64,000 bases of DNA from JALHNI01 sp965229305 (lineage in GTDB: Bacteria; Acidobacteriota; Terriglobia; Bryobacterales; Bryobacteraceae): assembly GCA_965229305.1 (NCBI GenBank), contig CBDDIZ010000028.1, positions 1 through 64,000 on the forward strand, read 5' to 3'. Positions within the stretch are counted from its first letter, which is position 1; each line of letters opens with the position of its first letter. Below are positions 8,664 to 16,950 of the stretch, piece after piece. The notes beneath the pieces were generated by a model. It was given only the letters and a program-made list of their open reading frames with translations. It made no database searches and was not told the origin of the DNA. The position numbers and the translations under genes are program-made.

Positions 8664-9910
8664 GGTTTCCGGCCCGGCTGAAGTCGCAACGTGCCGAAGT
8701 TATTGAGCTGGGTGCGCGTCTTCGCGCCGCCGCTCCACCAGTCCTCATGATGGAAGTTGAACGGATTGCCCGCGCCGCGCTCCTTCTCGTCCAGATCGCC
8801 CAACGCAATGTTCAGGCCCACTTCGCGCATCCCCAGGCTCGTCTGGTAGAACTGTCCGGGCGCGAGTTCCACGCATGGGTTGAACTTCACCATCCACTCG
8901 ATCACATAGCCTTTGCCGGCGCGCTTGGCGACGCACTGCTGTGCTCCGTCGGCAATCCAACGCTGATACGTGTTCCAGGCCGATAGCTCGCGGCGCGGCT
9001 CGCCTTCCAGGACGCCGCCCACTCCCACGCCCCCTTGGCGCGACTTGGTGAGGTTGCAGACCATCTGCCAGCTTCGCCCATTGCCGGCCACACTCTCGTT
9101 GCCCTGGTGGGAGTTGGTGGCGTTCAGCAGCAATTCCATCTCGTCGCCGAACCACGGGAAGCCTTCGCGCGTCAGTTCGTGCGCCTTTGGATTGTTATCC
9201 GGTAGCCAGCGGTCCGTATCGATGCCGTAGAGCACGTCGTCGGTGATGGCGAAGGCGAAGTAGAGCGCCCGGCCGTCATGCTTCACCCAGCCTTCGAGCG
9301 ACAGGTCGCGATCGTCGGTGGTGGGATGAAACGTGTGCGCCCAGTTCTTGACGCCCGTCACGCGCTCGGCATCGCGATACTCGCCGGGCGAGATAACGCC
9401 GTCGAGTTTCGGCGTCGTGCCGCGCCACGCGTTCAGCACCGGTTTTTCTTGCGTCCAACCCGCCGGTGTCAGCGCCAGTAGGAGGCACAGCGCGAGCGCG
9501 GCGCCACCGCCGCCGGAGGGCTTCAACTTACGATGCTCCTTCAGCAAACACCGGTCCATCACGACGTCCAAGCCCGCGGATCGGGCCTTCGCCGCGGCCT
9601 CCTCGTGCACCACCTCTTCCTGCATCCAGACGGACTTGGCGCCTTTCGCAATCGCCGCGTCGACAATCTCCGGAACAAACTCCGGACGCCGGAAAACATT
9701 GACGCAATCGATGGGAAAAGGAATGTCGGCCAGCGTCGCATAGCTGGTCTCGCCCAGAATCTCACGCTCGGCCGGATTCACCGGCACAATGCGATAACCG
9801 TGCTTCTGCATGTAGCGCGACACGCCAAAGCTAGGACGAAGAGGATTGGAGGACAGGCCTACGACCGCGATGGTCTTGGCCTCGCGCAGGATCTTTTCGG
9901 CGGGAGTCAC
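8660..9910 (-). CDS. CoA-binding (YccU-like) domain joined in frame to a CBM9-like secreted domain
   Basis: The 416-residue ORF reads as two proteins. Residues 1-129 form a compact CoA-binding Rossmann domain of the YccU type (KTIAVVGLSSNPLRPSFGVS near the start, VWMQEEVVHEEAAAKA, ending VMDRCLLKEHRKL, the usual family end). Residues ~130-153 then look like a signal peptide (a Gly/Ala stretch into ALCLLLALTPAGWTQ), followed by a CBM9/DOMON-like carbohydrate-binding beta-sandwich (LDGVISPGEYRDAERV, WFGDEMELLLNA). A TTG codon at 9524-9526 could start the second protein, and a one-base change there would restore a stop for the first. So this is a genuine fusion, a leaky internal start, or an indel joining two genes. 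The ATG overlaps the rluB stop. Confidence 0.8.
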   Translation of the reverse strand: MTPAEKILREAKTIAVVGLSSNPLRPSFGVSRYMQKHGYRIVPVNPAEREILGETSYATLADIPFPIDCVNVFRRPEFVPEIVDAAIAKGAKSVWMQEEVVHEEAAAKARSAGLDVVMDRCLLKEHRKLKPSGGGGAALALCLLLALTPAGWTQEKPVLNAWRGTTPKLDGVISPGEYRDAERVTGVKNWAHTFHPTTDDRDLSLEGWVKHDGRALYFAFAITDDVLYGIDTDRWLPDNNPKAHELTREGFPWFGDEMELLLNATNSHQGNESVAGNGRSWQMVCNLTKSRQGGVGVGGVLEGEPRRELSAWNTYQRWIADGAQQCVAKRAGKGYVIEWMVKFNPCVELAPGQFYQTSLGMREVGLNIALGDLDEKERGAGNPFNFHHEDWWSGGAKTRTQLNNFGTLRLQPGRKP

Positions 9911-10680
9911 CGAACTATTATGTCGCCCTTGCTCCCCTGGCTCTGCTGATTCGGATCCTTCAAGCCCACCTGACGGCGCAGCTTATAGATCTCCTGATCC
10001 GTCAGCGGACGCCACGTCCCGGACTTCAGCTTGCCAAGTTCCACAAAGCCAATCCGCACGCGTCGCAAGCGCTCTACCAAACGGCCCAGATGCCGGAACA
10101 TCAAGCGGATCTGGTTCTGCCGGCCTTCCATCAGCTTCACTTCATACCAGGGGTTCGCCCCCGGCTTGTACAGACGAATCTCGGCGGGCGCGGTGCGCTT
10201 GCCGGAAATCGGCAAGCCGTTGCGGAACTTCTCGAGCTGCTCGAGATCGAGATTGCCGTTCACCTTCACCAGGTACGTCTTCTGCACGTGATACTTCGCC
10301 GACGTGATGCGGTTGGCGAACTCGCCGTCGTTGGTAAACAACAATAAACCTTCGCTGTGATAATCCAGTCGCCCTACCGGATACACGCGGTCGCGAATGC
10401 CGCGCACGAACTCCATTACCGTCTTCCGGCCTTCCGGATCGGTCACCGTGGTCACGCAGCTATCCGGCTTGTTGAGCGCGATGTAGATGGGGCGGGCCGG
10501 CGGCTTCAGCAGCTTACCGAACACCTTGATGTGGTCGCGGCCCAACTCGGCTTTGGTGCCCAGTTCGGTCACCACCTTGCCGTTGACGGATACGTCGCCG
10601 GCCAGGATGAGATCTTCGGCCTTGCGGCGCGAAGCGATGCCCGCTGTAGCAATGATCTTTTGCAGACGCTCTTCGGCCAT
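9907..10680 (-). CDS. rluB: 23S rRNA pseudouridine synthase, RluB-like
   Basis: This enzyme isomerises a uridine in helix 80 of 23S rRNA to pseudouridine. An S4 RNA-binding domain occupies residues ~1-60 (RLQKIIATAGIASRRKAEDL), followed by the RluA/RsuA-type catalytic domain with the catalytic Asp in GRLDYHSEGLLLFTNDGEFA, KTYLVKVNG and EGRQNQIRLMFRHLG. The 257-residue length fits RluB/RluF-type enzymes. It lies 3 nt after scpB, in the order scpA-scpB-rluB that is common across bacteria. Confidence 0.93.
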   Translation of the reverse strand: MAEERLQKIIATAGIASRRKAEDLILAGDVSVNGKVVTELGTKAELGRDHIKVFGKLLKPPARPIYIALNKPDSCVTTVTDPEGRKTVMEFVRGIRDRVYPVGRLDYHSEGLLLFTNDGEFANRITSAKYHVQKTYLVKVNGNLDLEQLEKFRNGLPISGKRTAPAEIRLYKPGANPWYEVKLMEGRQNQIRLMFRHLGRLVERLRRVRIGFVELGKLKSGTWRPLTDQEIYKLRRQVGLKDPNQQSQGSKGDIIVR

Positions 10681-10683
10681 GGG

Positions 10684-11922
10684 TTACTCGCTCTCCGGCG
10701 GTTCGGGCTGATGCACCGGATGCGGCAGCGGCTCTTCCGCGCTCGCTTCGGCTTCGGCTTCGGCTTCGGCCGGAGCCAGTTCGTCGAGATTAGCGCGCTC
10801 GTTGCCTTCGCCAATCACGCCGCGGTCCGCCGTGGCTTCCGCATTGGCAGCCGCCTCTTCCGGCGTCGCCGGACCGTCCACCTCGGGCGACACTTCCTGA
10901 TCGGCATCCGAGTCGGTGAACGCCAGGCGTTTCAGCTCTTCGAACTCCTTGAGCGTCGGCAGTTCGGAGAGATCCTTGAGACCGAATTGCAGCAGGAACT
11001 CCTTCGTTGTCTTGTACATCATCGGCTTGCCGACGACGTTCTTCCGCCCTGCTGAGGCAATCAGCTTGCGATCCAGCAGCGTCTTCATCACGCCGCCGCC
11101 TTGCACACCGCGAATCTCCATGATCTCCGGACCCGTCGCGGGCTGCTTGTAGGCGATCACCGCGAGCGTTTCGAGCGCCGCCAGCGACAGCTTCAGCGGC
11201 GGCTTCATCTTCTTGACGAACGTCCGCAGCGCTTCATGATGCTCGGGCTTGGTGCCCATCTTGTAGCCGCCGGCGAGTTCACGAATCGTTAGCCCGTGGT
11301 CGGCTGCTTCGTACTGCTCCACCAGCTTGTCGAGGCCCTTTTGCACTTGGTCCAGCGGACGCTCGATCGCCGCGGCAATCTGCTGCGCGGACAAGGGCTC
11401 TTCGGTGATATAGACGATGGCTTCGAGCAGCCCACGCAACTCGCGCTCGGCTACTTCGATGACATTGAACGCTGATTCGGAGACGGCTTCGGAAAGGAAG
11501 TCCTCACCGAGCACTTCCTCCGCGGTTCCCTCGTCAGGCTCCAGCGCCGGGCTTTCTTCGGCAACGGCTTCGTTCGGTGTCGGAGCCTCCTGTGACGCAG
11601 TCTCGTCGGAGGTTGGTTGCGCTTCCACCGCCGACGTTTCTTCGGCAATGGCTTCGTTTGGTGTCGAGGGCTCTTCCTCGGGCGACGCGACGTCTTGCGC
11701 AGGTTCAGAGGACGGTGCCGCTGCTTCGATCGACGCTTCTTCGGTCACCTCTTCGGTCACCGCGGCGGCAGGTACAGCGTCGTCTGAAGCTGGCTGCGGC
11801 TCAACCGCCGGCGCAACGGGCTCCTCGGCGGCTGTCGCCTCCGCAGCCGACTCGGCTTGTTCAGGCGCGGTCGTTTCCTGCACCGATTCCTCGGCGACCG
11901 TCTCTTGTCCAGTCTGTTCCAT
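10684..11922 (-). CDS. scpB: Segregation and condensation protein ScpB with long acidic extensions
   Basis: ScpB is a winged-helix kite subunit that works with ScpA and SMC in chromosome condensation. The conserved core starts near residue 155 with VAERELRGLLEAIVYITEEP and contains LSLAALETLAVIAYKQPATG, IMEIRGVQGGGVMKTLLDRK and the second winged helix ending FLLQFGLKDLSELP at about 335. About 150 residues of Glu/Ala/Pro/Thr-rich low-complexity sequence precede it, with two copies of a TPNEA(I/V)AEE block, and about 80 acidic residues follow. Most ScpB proteins are about 180-250 residues, so this one is roughly double. It is 5 nt after scpA. Confidence 0.93.
   Translation of the reverse strand: MEQTGQETVAEESVQETTAPEQAESAAEATAAEEPVAPAVEPQPASDDAVPAAAVTEEVTEEASIEAAAPSSEPAQDVASPEEEPSTPNEAIAEETSAVEAQPTSDETASQEAPTPNEAVAEESPALEPDEGTAEEVLGEDFLSEAVSESAFNVIEVAERELRGLLEAIVYITEEPLSAQQIAAAIERPLDQVQKGLDKLVEQYEAADHGLTIRELAGGYKMGTKPEHHEALRTFVKKMKPPLKLSLAALETLAVIAYKQPATGPEIMEIRGVQGGGVMKTLLDRKLIASAGRKNVVGKPMMYKTTKEFLLQFGLKDLSELPTLKEFEELKRLAFTDSDADQEVSPEVDGPATPEEAAANAEATADRGVIGEGNERANLDELAPAEAEAEAEASAEEPLPHPVHQPEPPESE
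10745..10770. repeat. Hexanucleotide tandem repeat (gcttcg) in scpB
   Basis: Just over four perfect copies of gcttcg on the plus strand encode an alternating Ala-Glu run in the C-terminal tail of ScpB. Copy-number change here would lengthen or shorten the tail by two residues per unit without breaking the frame. Confidence 0.9.
11554..11666. repeat. In-frame direct repeat in the acidic N-terminus of scpB
   Basis: A 29-nt unit at 11554-11582 recurs at 11638-11666 with two mismatches. The copies are 84 nt (28 codons) apart, so both encode the same TPNEA(I/V)AEE peptide. The spacing in whole codons points to expansion of the low-complexity region by duplication. Confidence 0.85.
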
Positions 11923-11927
11923 CTTAC

Positions 11928-12716
11928 TTACGTATATTCCTCTTGGAGGCCCGCCAAGGCTGCATCCGAACCCATGGTTTCCTCAAACTGCGCCGACTTG
12001 CGCAGGGCGATCTCGCCAAAGGACTCCTTCTGTACCAACTCCAACGCCTGCCGCTTCACCAACTCCAGCAAGGCCAGGAATAAGCAGACCATACCACGGC
12101 GCGACTTCTGCGCCTCGAACAATTCTCGCGCCGAAACGGCTTCGCTGCGGCCCTTCGCTTTGAAGATATTGCGCAGCATCGCGATCATGTCCGGGACGCT
12201 CACATCTTCTTTTTCCAGGCTGTAGACGGGGCGCGATTTCGCGCGCTCCAGCAGTTCCTGGAACGTCTTCACCAGGTCATGCAGCGAAACGGCTAAGCCG
12301 GGGTCTTCGTCCTCGGCCGTGAATTGGGCAATGGTCGGGTTCGACCAGATCGCCTCTTCAATCAGGCGCTTCTGGTGGAGCATTTCGGCCGCGTTCTTGA
12401 AACGCTCATGTTCGAGCAGGCGGTCGACGAGTTCTTTGCGCGGGTCCTCTTCCGGAGAAATCTTTTCGAGCTCCGGATCCACCGGCAGCAACATTTTGGA
12501 TTTGATGTGAATCAGGGTGGCAGCCATATAAACGAACTCCGCGGAGAGTTCGATATCCAGCGCCGCCGCCTGGTGCATGTACTCCATGTACTGCGAGGTG
12601 ATGGTGGCGATCGGAATGTCGTAGATATCGATCTTCTGCTTGCGGATGAGGTCAAGCAGGAGGTCGAGAGGTCCATCGTACTGTTGCAGGTGGACGTTGA
12701 AGGGGACGGAAGACAC
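11928..12716 (-). CDS. scpA: Segregation and condensation protein ScpA
   Basis: ScpA is the kleisin that bridges SMC head and neck and binds ScpB. The 262-residue protein has the conserved N-terminal helical domain (VHLQQYDGPLDLLLDLIRKQ, KIDIYDIPIATITSQYMEYM, AAEFVYMAATLIHIKSKMLL-type region) and the C-terminal winged helix around VCLFLALLELVKRQALELVQ. The start follows the 88-residue small gene by 8 nt and scpB begins 5 nt after its stop. No smc gene is in the window. Confidence 0.95.
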   Translation of the reverse strand: MSSVPFNVHLQQYDGPLDLLLDLIRKQKIDIYDIPIATITSQYMEYMHQAAALDIELSAEFVYMAATLIHIKSKMLLPVDPELEKISPEEDPRKELVDRLLEHERFKNAAEMLHQKRLIEEAIWSNPTIAQFTAEDEDPGLAVSLHDLVKTFQELLERAKSRPVYSLEKEDVSVPDMIAMLRNIFKAKGRSEAVSARELFEAQKSRRGMVCLFLALLELVKRQALELVQKESFGEIALRKSAQFEETMGSDAALAGLQEEYT

Positions 12717-12724
12717 TCTTCACG

Positions 12725-12991
12725 CTACTGTAGCAAGTTGGCTCGGGGAGGTCTACGAGCGCCGGTTAACTGTTTGATATGAATAGCGATCTGCTCCCAG
12801 CGGAGGCCTTGACGGGTGTTGGTACAAATCCACAGACGGCCCTGCCGCGCATACTCGCTCGCCACGCGTGGATTGGCGTTCGCGTCCCCCGGCCACAGGG
12901 CACTGCGCAAGGCTGGTTCGCACCGCTGGCGGGGTGCCTGTTCATTCGTGGAGAGGGCAACGCCCAGCACAAATGCTACAGAAAGCAGCAT
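12725..12991 (-). CDS. Small secreted protein of unknown function upstream of scpA
   Basis: An 88-residue frame whose first ~15 residues (MLLSVAFVLGVALSTNEQ) resemble a signal peptide, followed by a hydrophilic region with two Cys and motifs such as ALRSALWPGDANANPRVASE and GRLWICTNTRQGLRWEQIAI. It is co-oriented with scpA and ends 8 nt before it. An AGG at about 9 nt upstream of the ATG is a weak ribosome-binding site. I recognise no domain. Its promoter would lie in the 13000-13065 region that holds a dyad, so it may be the first gene of the scpAB transcript. Confidence 0.6.
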   Translation of the reverse strand: MLLSVAFVLGVALSTNEQAPRQRCEPALRSALWPGDANANPRVASEYARQGRLWICTNTRQGLRWEQIAIHIKQLTGARRPPRANLLQ

Positions 12992-13035
12992 GTTGGCAAC
13001 CTATGACGATTTCGTTACAAAGTCAAATCTATTTG

Positions 13036-13058
13036 GTTACAACGATTTTGTTGTAGCC
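13036..13058. promoter_or_regulatory. Candidate operator: TACAAC-6-GTTGTA dyad between divergent genes
   Basis: A perfect 6-bp inverted repeat (13038-13043 and 13050-13055) separated by GATTTT, extended by G-C pairs at its outer edges. The heptamer GTTACAA occurs at 13014-13020 and again at 13036-13042, 22 bp apart. This AT-rich 75-bp region lies between the starts of the 12725-12991 gene and the ceramidase-like gene. The TACA/TGTA arms resemble BlaI/CopY-type operators, but no such regulator is in the window, so this is only a candidate. Confidence 0.4.
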
Positions 13059-13065
13059 TGACCCC

Positions 13066-14409
13066 GTGGTGTTCTTATCGCTCCTCCTCCTGAATTCTGC
13101 GCTTGATGTGGGTGTCGCAAAAGTAGACATCACCCCGCCGGTCGGCATGCCTCTGGCCGGCTATTACTCCACCCGCCTGGCCACCGGCACTCATGACCCG
13201 CTCTGGGCCAAAGCGATTGTCGTCCGTGACGGCGATCAAGTCGCCGCCCTGGTCGCCTGCGACCTCACCAACCTCCCCCCGGAGGTGATTGAGCAGGCGC
13301 GCGCCCTCATCGGCCTGCCGGAAGGCCGGGTCATGATCAGCGCCACCCACTCCCACACCGGCCCCCTGCTCAGCACCGCCTCCAGCCGCAACTCGGCCTA
13401 CGGCGGCGACCTTCCCGTCGTCACCGCCTACATGAAAGAACTCCCCCGCCGCATGGCGGCCGCCGTTACACAGGCCATTCAAGCCGCCGCGCCCGCCTCG
13501 GTCACCTGGGGCGTCGGCCACGAGACCTCGGTCGCCTTCAACCGCCGCTTCCACATGAAAGACGGCACCGTCGGCTGGAACCCCGGCAAGTTGAACCCTG
13601 GCATCATCCGCCCCGCGGGGCCGATCGACCCGGACCTGAACGTCGTCTTTTTCTCCACCCCCGCCGGCAAACCGCTCGCCACTTACGTCAACTACGCCCT
13701 CCACCTCGACACCGTCGGCGGCACCGAGTTCTCCGCTGACTATCCGTTCGAGCTCGCCGAAGTCCTCGGCAAGGTGAAAGGCCCCATGGTCACGCTATTC
13801 ACCATGGGCACCTCCGGCAACATCAACCACATCGACGTCTCGAAGAAAGAGCCGCAGAAGGGCCACGGGGAAGCTGGGCGCATTGGCACGGTGCTGGCTG
13901 GAGAAGTCATTAAGACCTACACCCGCCTCCAACCCACCACCGGAAGCCTCCGCACGGCCACCACGCAGGTCGAACTCGCCCTGCCGACGGTCAACGAAGA
14001 AGAGGTCGCTAAGGCCAAGCAGGTGGCGGCCCAGGTCAGGGGCGGCGGTCCTCAGCCGAAGTTTCTCGAGACGGTGAACGCCTTCAAGGTCCTCGATGTC
14101 GCTGAGCGGCAAGGCAAGCCCTGGTCCGCCGAAGTACAGACCATCGCTCTCGGCCAGGACCTCGCCTGGGTAGCGCTTCCCGGCGAAGTCTTCGTCGAAC
14201 TCGGCCAGCGAATCAAGCGCGAGTCGCCCTTCAAACACACCATCGTCGTAGAACTGGCGCACGGTCCCATTACCTACTTCCCGAACGACGTCGCCTTCGA
14301 TCAGGGTAATTACGAAGTCGTGACCTCGCGCGGCGCCCGAGGTTCAGGCGAGCGGCTGGCGGACGCCGCGATCGCCCAGTTGAAATCCGTCTACGCGCAA
14401 ACGCGCTAG
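13066..14409 (+). CDS. Secreted neutral/alkaline ceramidase-like hydrolase
   Basis: A 447-residue protein of the neutral ceramidase N-terminal-domain-like group found widely in soil Acidobacteria and Planctomycetes. A short hydrophobic leader (FLSLLLLNSALDVG) precedes VAKVDITPPVGMPLAGYYST, the hallmark start of the family. ISATHSHTGPLLSTASSRNS carries the conserved metal-binding HSH. Further family features are YVNYALHLDTVGGTEFSADY and VALPGEVFVELGQRIKRESP. The substrate, amide-linked lipid or another amide, cannot be decided. It begins at GTG 13066 just downstream of the dyad and overlaps the stop of the convergent glycosyltransferase by 4 nt. Confidence 0.82.
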   Translation: MVFLSLLLLNSALDVGVAKVDITPPVGMPLAGYYSTRLATGTHDPLWAKAIVVRDGDQVAALVACDLTNLPPEVIEQARALIGLPEGRVMISATHSHTGPLLSTASSRNSAYGGDLPVVTAYMKELPRRMAAAVTQAIQAAAPASVTWGVGHETSVAFNRRFHMKDGTVGWNPGKLNPGIIRPAGPIDPDLNVVFFSTPAGKPLATYVNYALHLDTVGGTEFSADYPFELAEVLGKVKGPMVTLFTMGTSGNINHIDVSKKEPQKGHGEAGRIGTVLAGEVIKTYTRLQPTTGSLRTATTQVELALPTVNEEEVAKAKQVAAQVRGGGPQPKFLETVNAFKVLDVAERQGKPWSAEVQTIALGQDLAWVALPGEVFVELGQRIKRESPFKHTIVVELAHGPITYFPNDVAFDQGNYEVVTSRGARGSGERLADAAIAQLKSVYAQTR

Positions 14410-15956
14410 CTGGCCATCTCGGACTCGAGCGTCGCCTGCAACGCGTCGCCGCCCGCCTGCAGCGCGAGCGCATCCCACCGCTGCTGATCGGTCAGCCGGC
14501 CCTGGCGCACCAGGTATTCGCCCAACGGCAAGCCCGGCGGCTTGCTTTGCACGGCCCGCCGAACCTGGTCGCGCGTCAGGTAGCCCAGATCCACGAGGAT
14601 TTCGCCCAATAGCCGCTTATGGACCATCAAGGCTGCCCGGCTCGGATAGGCGTGGGCCGTCTTCACCCAGCGCAGCGGTTCGCCGCGCAGCTTGGCGCGT
14701 GCGAACTGATGCAGCGCGCGGAAGGTGGCCAGCAGGTTGATCGCATTGCCCCACACCATCCGCAACGGCACGCCAAGCGCGAACATCGGCCCGTAAAGAC
14801 GCGAAGAGTACGCCATGCGGATCAGCAGCCGATAGGACTGCATCACGAAGCCCACGCCGATCAGAGAAGGGAACGGCATCGCCTGCACGGGTACTCGCCA
14901 GCCGCACGCCCCCGCGATCCAGCACAGGTTGCAGACGAAGGTCAGTGGATTGCCCAATAGACCCTTGCGGTCGCGCCACCACCAGTAGCGCCGCACCCAA
15001 TCGCCGCGCCAGCCATTCATCTCCCAGCTCTGCAGTGCAATGCCGGTGATCCAGCGGGTCCGCTGCTTCACGGCCGGCCAGAAAGCCCGTGGGAAGTATT
15101 CGCGCGTGGCCATCAAGCGGCCTCGCTCCCACCGGACGGGCAGCATGCGCTGCCGCCCTCCCAACTCCTGCACCCGCCGACCCAGCTCATAGTCTTCGGT
15201 AAGCGACCCAGGCTGAAAGATCTGGTTCTCGCCGGTTTCGGCGATCCGCTTGATCATCTCGCGCGAGAGCCCCGTCCCGACGCCACAAGAAGGCAAAAAG
15301 CCCCCCAGATAGACCCGGGCCGGCAGGTCCTTCGCCTGGGACTCGGCGAACTCATCGCAGTAAACACCATGTGTCAGGTTCGAGAACGGGGTCGGCAGCG
15401 CGAGCACTGGCACCTGCACCATCTCGGCGTCCTGCATCTCCGCCGCCAGCCAGCGCAGTTCGCTCGGATGGATCATGTCCTCCGCATCGTGGATCACGAC
15501 GATGTCGAAGCGCGTTCGCTGCTTTTCTTCGTGCAGCAGCAAATGCTGCATGGTCCAGTTCAGGCAGTCGGCTTTATTGGTGGGGCCATCATGCGGGCAG
15601 ACGGCCAGATGGACTCGATGGTGCTTGGCCTGCACTCCGCGTACTGTTTGCAGCGTGGCCGGATCGTTCGGATAGGCTCCGACGAAGAAGTCGAAATGCG
15701 CGTAATCAATGACGGAGAGGTTGTGCTCCAGCATTTGCGCGATGACATCGGACTCATGCCAGCACGGCACGAGAATGGCAACGCGCGGCGCGGGGCTTAG
15801 ACGCAGAAGCGCAGCCCGCCGTGAGGGACGAGAACGCCGCGTTGCCCAACGATGGAGCGCCGCCAAGTCTATGAGTAGGTCATCGAAGCCGCTGATCGCA
15901 ATCCAGATGGCCAGGATCGTCAAAAGCCAGCCGGCGCCGGCGTCGAGAAAATGCAC
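14406..15956 (-). CDS. Membrane glycosyltransferase, NrfB-like, with C-terminal MshEN-like domain
   Basis: This 516-residue protein resembles the glycosyltransferase half of bacteriophage N4 adsorption protein B (NfrB), a GT2 enzyme of cell-surface polysaccharide assembly. An N-terminal membrane helix (AGWLLTILAIWIAISGFDDL) is followed by APRVAILVPCWHESDVIAQM, the GPTNKADCLNW motif, the DAEDMIHPSELR Asp motif and the acceptor-side QRTRWITGIALQSWE (QxxRW). Several membrane helices follow. The last ~80 residues (LLGEILVDLGYLTRDQVRRA onwards) match the MshEN/GspE-N fold known from secretion ATPases, where it can bind c-di-GMP. That would make it a regulated transferase. Confidence 0.85.
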   Translation of the reverse strand: MHFLDAGAGWLLTILAIWIAISGFDDLLIDLAALHRWATRRSRPSRRAALLRLSPAPRVAILVPCWHESDVIAQMLEHNLSVIDYAHFDFFVGAYPNDPATLQTVRGVQAKHHRVHLAVCPHDGPTNKADCLNWTMQHLLLHEEKQRTRFDIVVIHDAEDMIHPSELRWLAAEMQDAEMVQVPVLALPTPFSNLTHGVYCDEFAESQAKDLPARVYLGGFLPSCGVGTGLSREMIKRIAETGENQIFQPGSLTEDYELGRRVQELGGRQRMLPVRWERGRLMATREYFPRAFWPAVKQRTRWITGIALQSWEMNGWRGDWVRRYWWWRDRKGLLGNPLTFVCNLCWIAGACGWRVPVQAMPFPSLIGVGFVMQSYRLLIRMAYSSRLYGPMFALGVPLRMVWGNAINLLATFRALHQFARAKLRGEPLRWVKTAHAYPSRAALMVHKRLLGEILVDLGYLTRDQVRRAVQSKPPGLPLGEYLVRQGRLTDQQRWDALALQAGGDALQATLESEMAS

Positions 15957-16032
15957 CCGTTAATAAGTGGATCGAGCGGGCGATTCTTCTCATATATTTT
16001 TCGCCGGTCGGTTTGGCTTGATTAAAGAGTCT

Positions 16033-16902
16033 TTAGCGAGCGGCCCGAGAGACTTCGAGTTCGGTCCGGAATTCGGAGAGCAGGCGTTCGGCCTCGTCTC
16101 CGGAGATTTCGAGGCGGTCGAGGGCGGGCTCGCAGAGTTGCCGGTCACTGAGCGAGCCGTCGATCTCGGTGGGGGCAATCCCGAAACCTAAGCGGTGCGC
16201 GCAATCGTCAGCCACCGAAACCAGCAGGCTGAGTTCGCCTTTCATCGGTTGATGGTGCTCGCGGACGGCCACCTGCAACTGCGGAGGCAATTTCCAGATG
16301 GCCAGAGCGTCAGCGGAAAGCGCCGCGTGGTCGGTGTCGAGGATCAACCGCTCGGCGTCAAGTAGGGAGCACCCCGTGCGGGCCTGCTGCGCTTCGATGT
16401 CCAGGAAGTCGGCTGGAGCACCCATGACGATCAGGAGTTTGCCGAGGTCGTGCAGAAGGCCGGCCAGGAAGGCGCCTTCGGCAAAGACGGATTCGACACG
16501 CTGCGCGAGCAGATCGCACAGGATGGCGGTCGCCAGTTCGTGCTGATTGAACCGTTCGAGCGACCAATCGTTCGGCACTTTCACGCTGCGCCACATGCTG
16601 GCCACCGACAGCGTCAGGACCAGGTTGCGGAGCTTATTCAGCCCCACGATCGAAATCGCCTTGGAGATGGCCATGATCTCCACCCGCCGGCCGTAGGCGG
16701 CCGAGTTCACCAGACGGAGGACATTTCCGGTGAGGACTGTGTCCTGCTCGATCAGCGCCCCGAGTTGCTTGTAGGTGAACGACTCGTCGCCGAGCGAAGC
16801 CATTAGCTTGTTCAGGACCGGCGAGAACGGGGGCAAGTCACTCAGCTTGTTCAGGATCGCGTCGCGAGGCGACACGGGAGGGGCAACCGCAAGGAAACTC
16901 AT
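16033..16902 (-). CDS. HDOD domain protein
   Basis: HDOD proteins are signalling or stress-response proteins related to HD-domain phosphohydrolases but mostly lacking the full metal site. This ~289-residue protein contains ILNKLSDLPPFSPVLNKLMA, GALIEQDTVLTGNVLRLVNS, SIVGLNKLRNLVLTLSVASM and GLLHDLGKLLIVMG, a well-preserved HD-like dyad, then a C-terminal region around HADH-type DTDHAALSADALAIWKL. The open frame extends to 17043 but the added N-terminus overlaps the divergent ABC gene; ATG 16900-16902 or 16912-16914 are more likely starts. Confidence 0.83.
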   Translation of the reverse strand: MSFLAVAPPVSPRDAILNKLSDLPPFSPVLNKLMASLGDESFTYKQLGALIEQDTVLTGNVLRLVNSAAYGRRVEIMAISKAISIVGLNKLRNLVLTLSVASMWRSVKVPNDWSLERFNQHELATAILCDLLAQRVESVFAEGAFLAGLLHDLGKLLIVMGAPADFLDIEAQQARTGCSLLDAERLILDTDHAALSADALAIWKLPPQLQVAVREHHQPMKGELSLLVSVADDCAHRLGFGIAPTEIDGSLSDRQLCEPALDRLEISGDEAERLLSEFRTELEVSRAAR

Positions 16903-16950
16903 CGTACGGTGCATATCGGTCAACAAAATCCGGATAATAGGAAATAGCGA

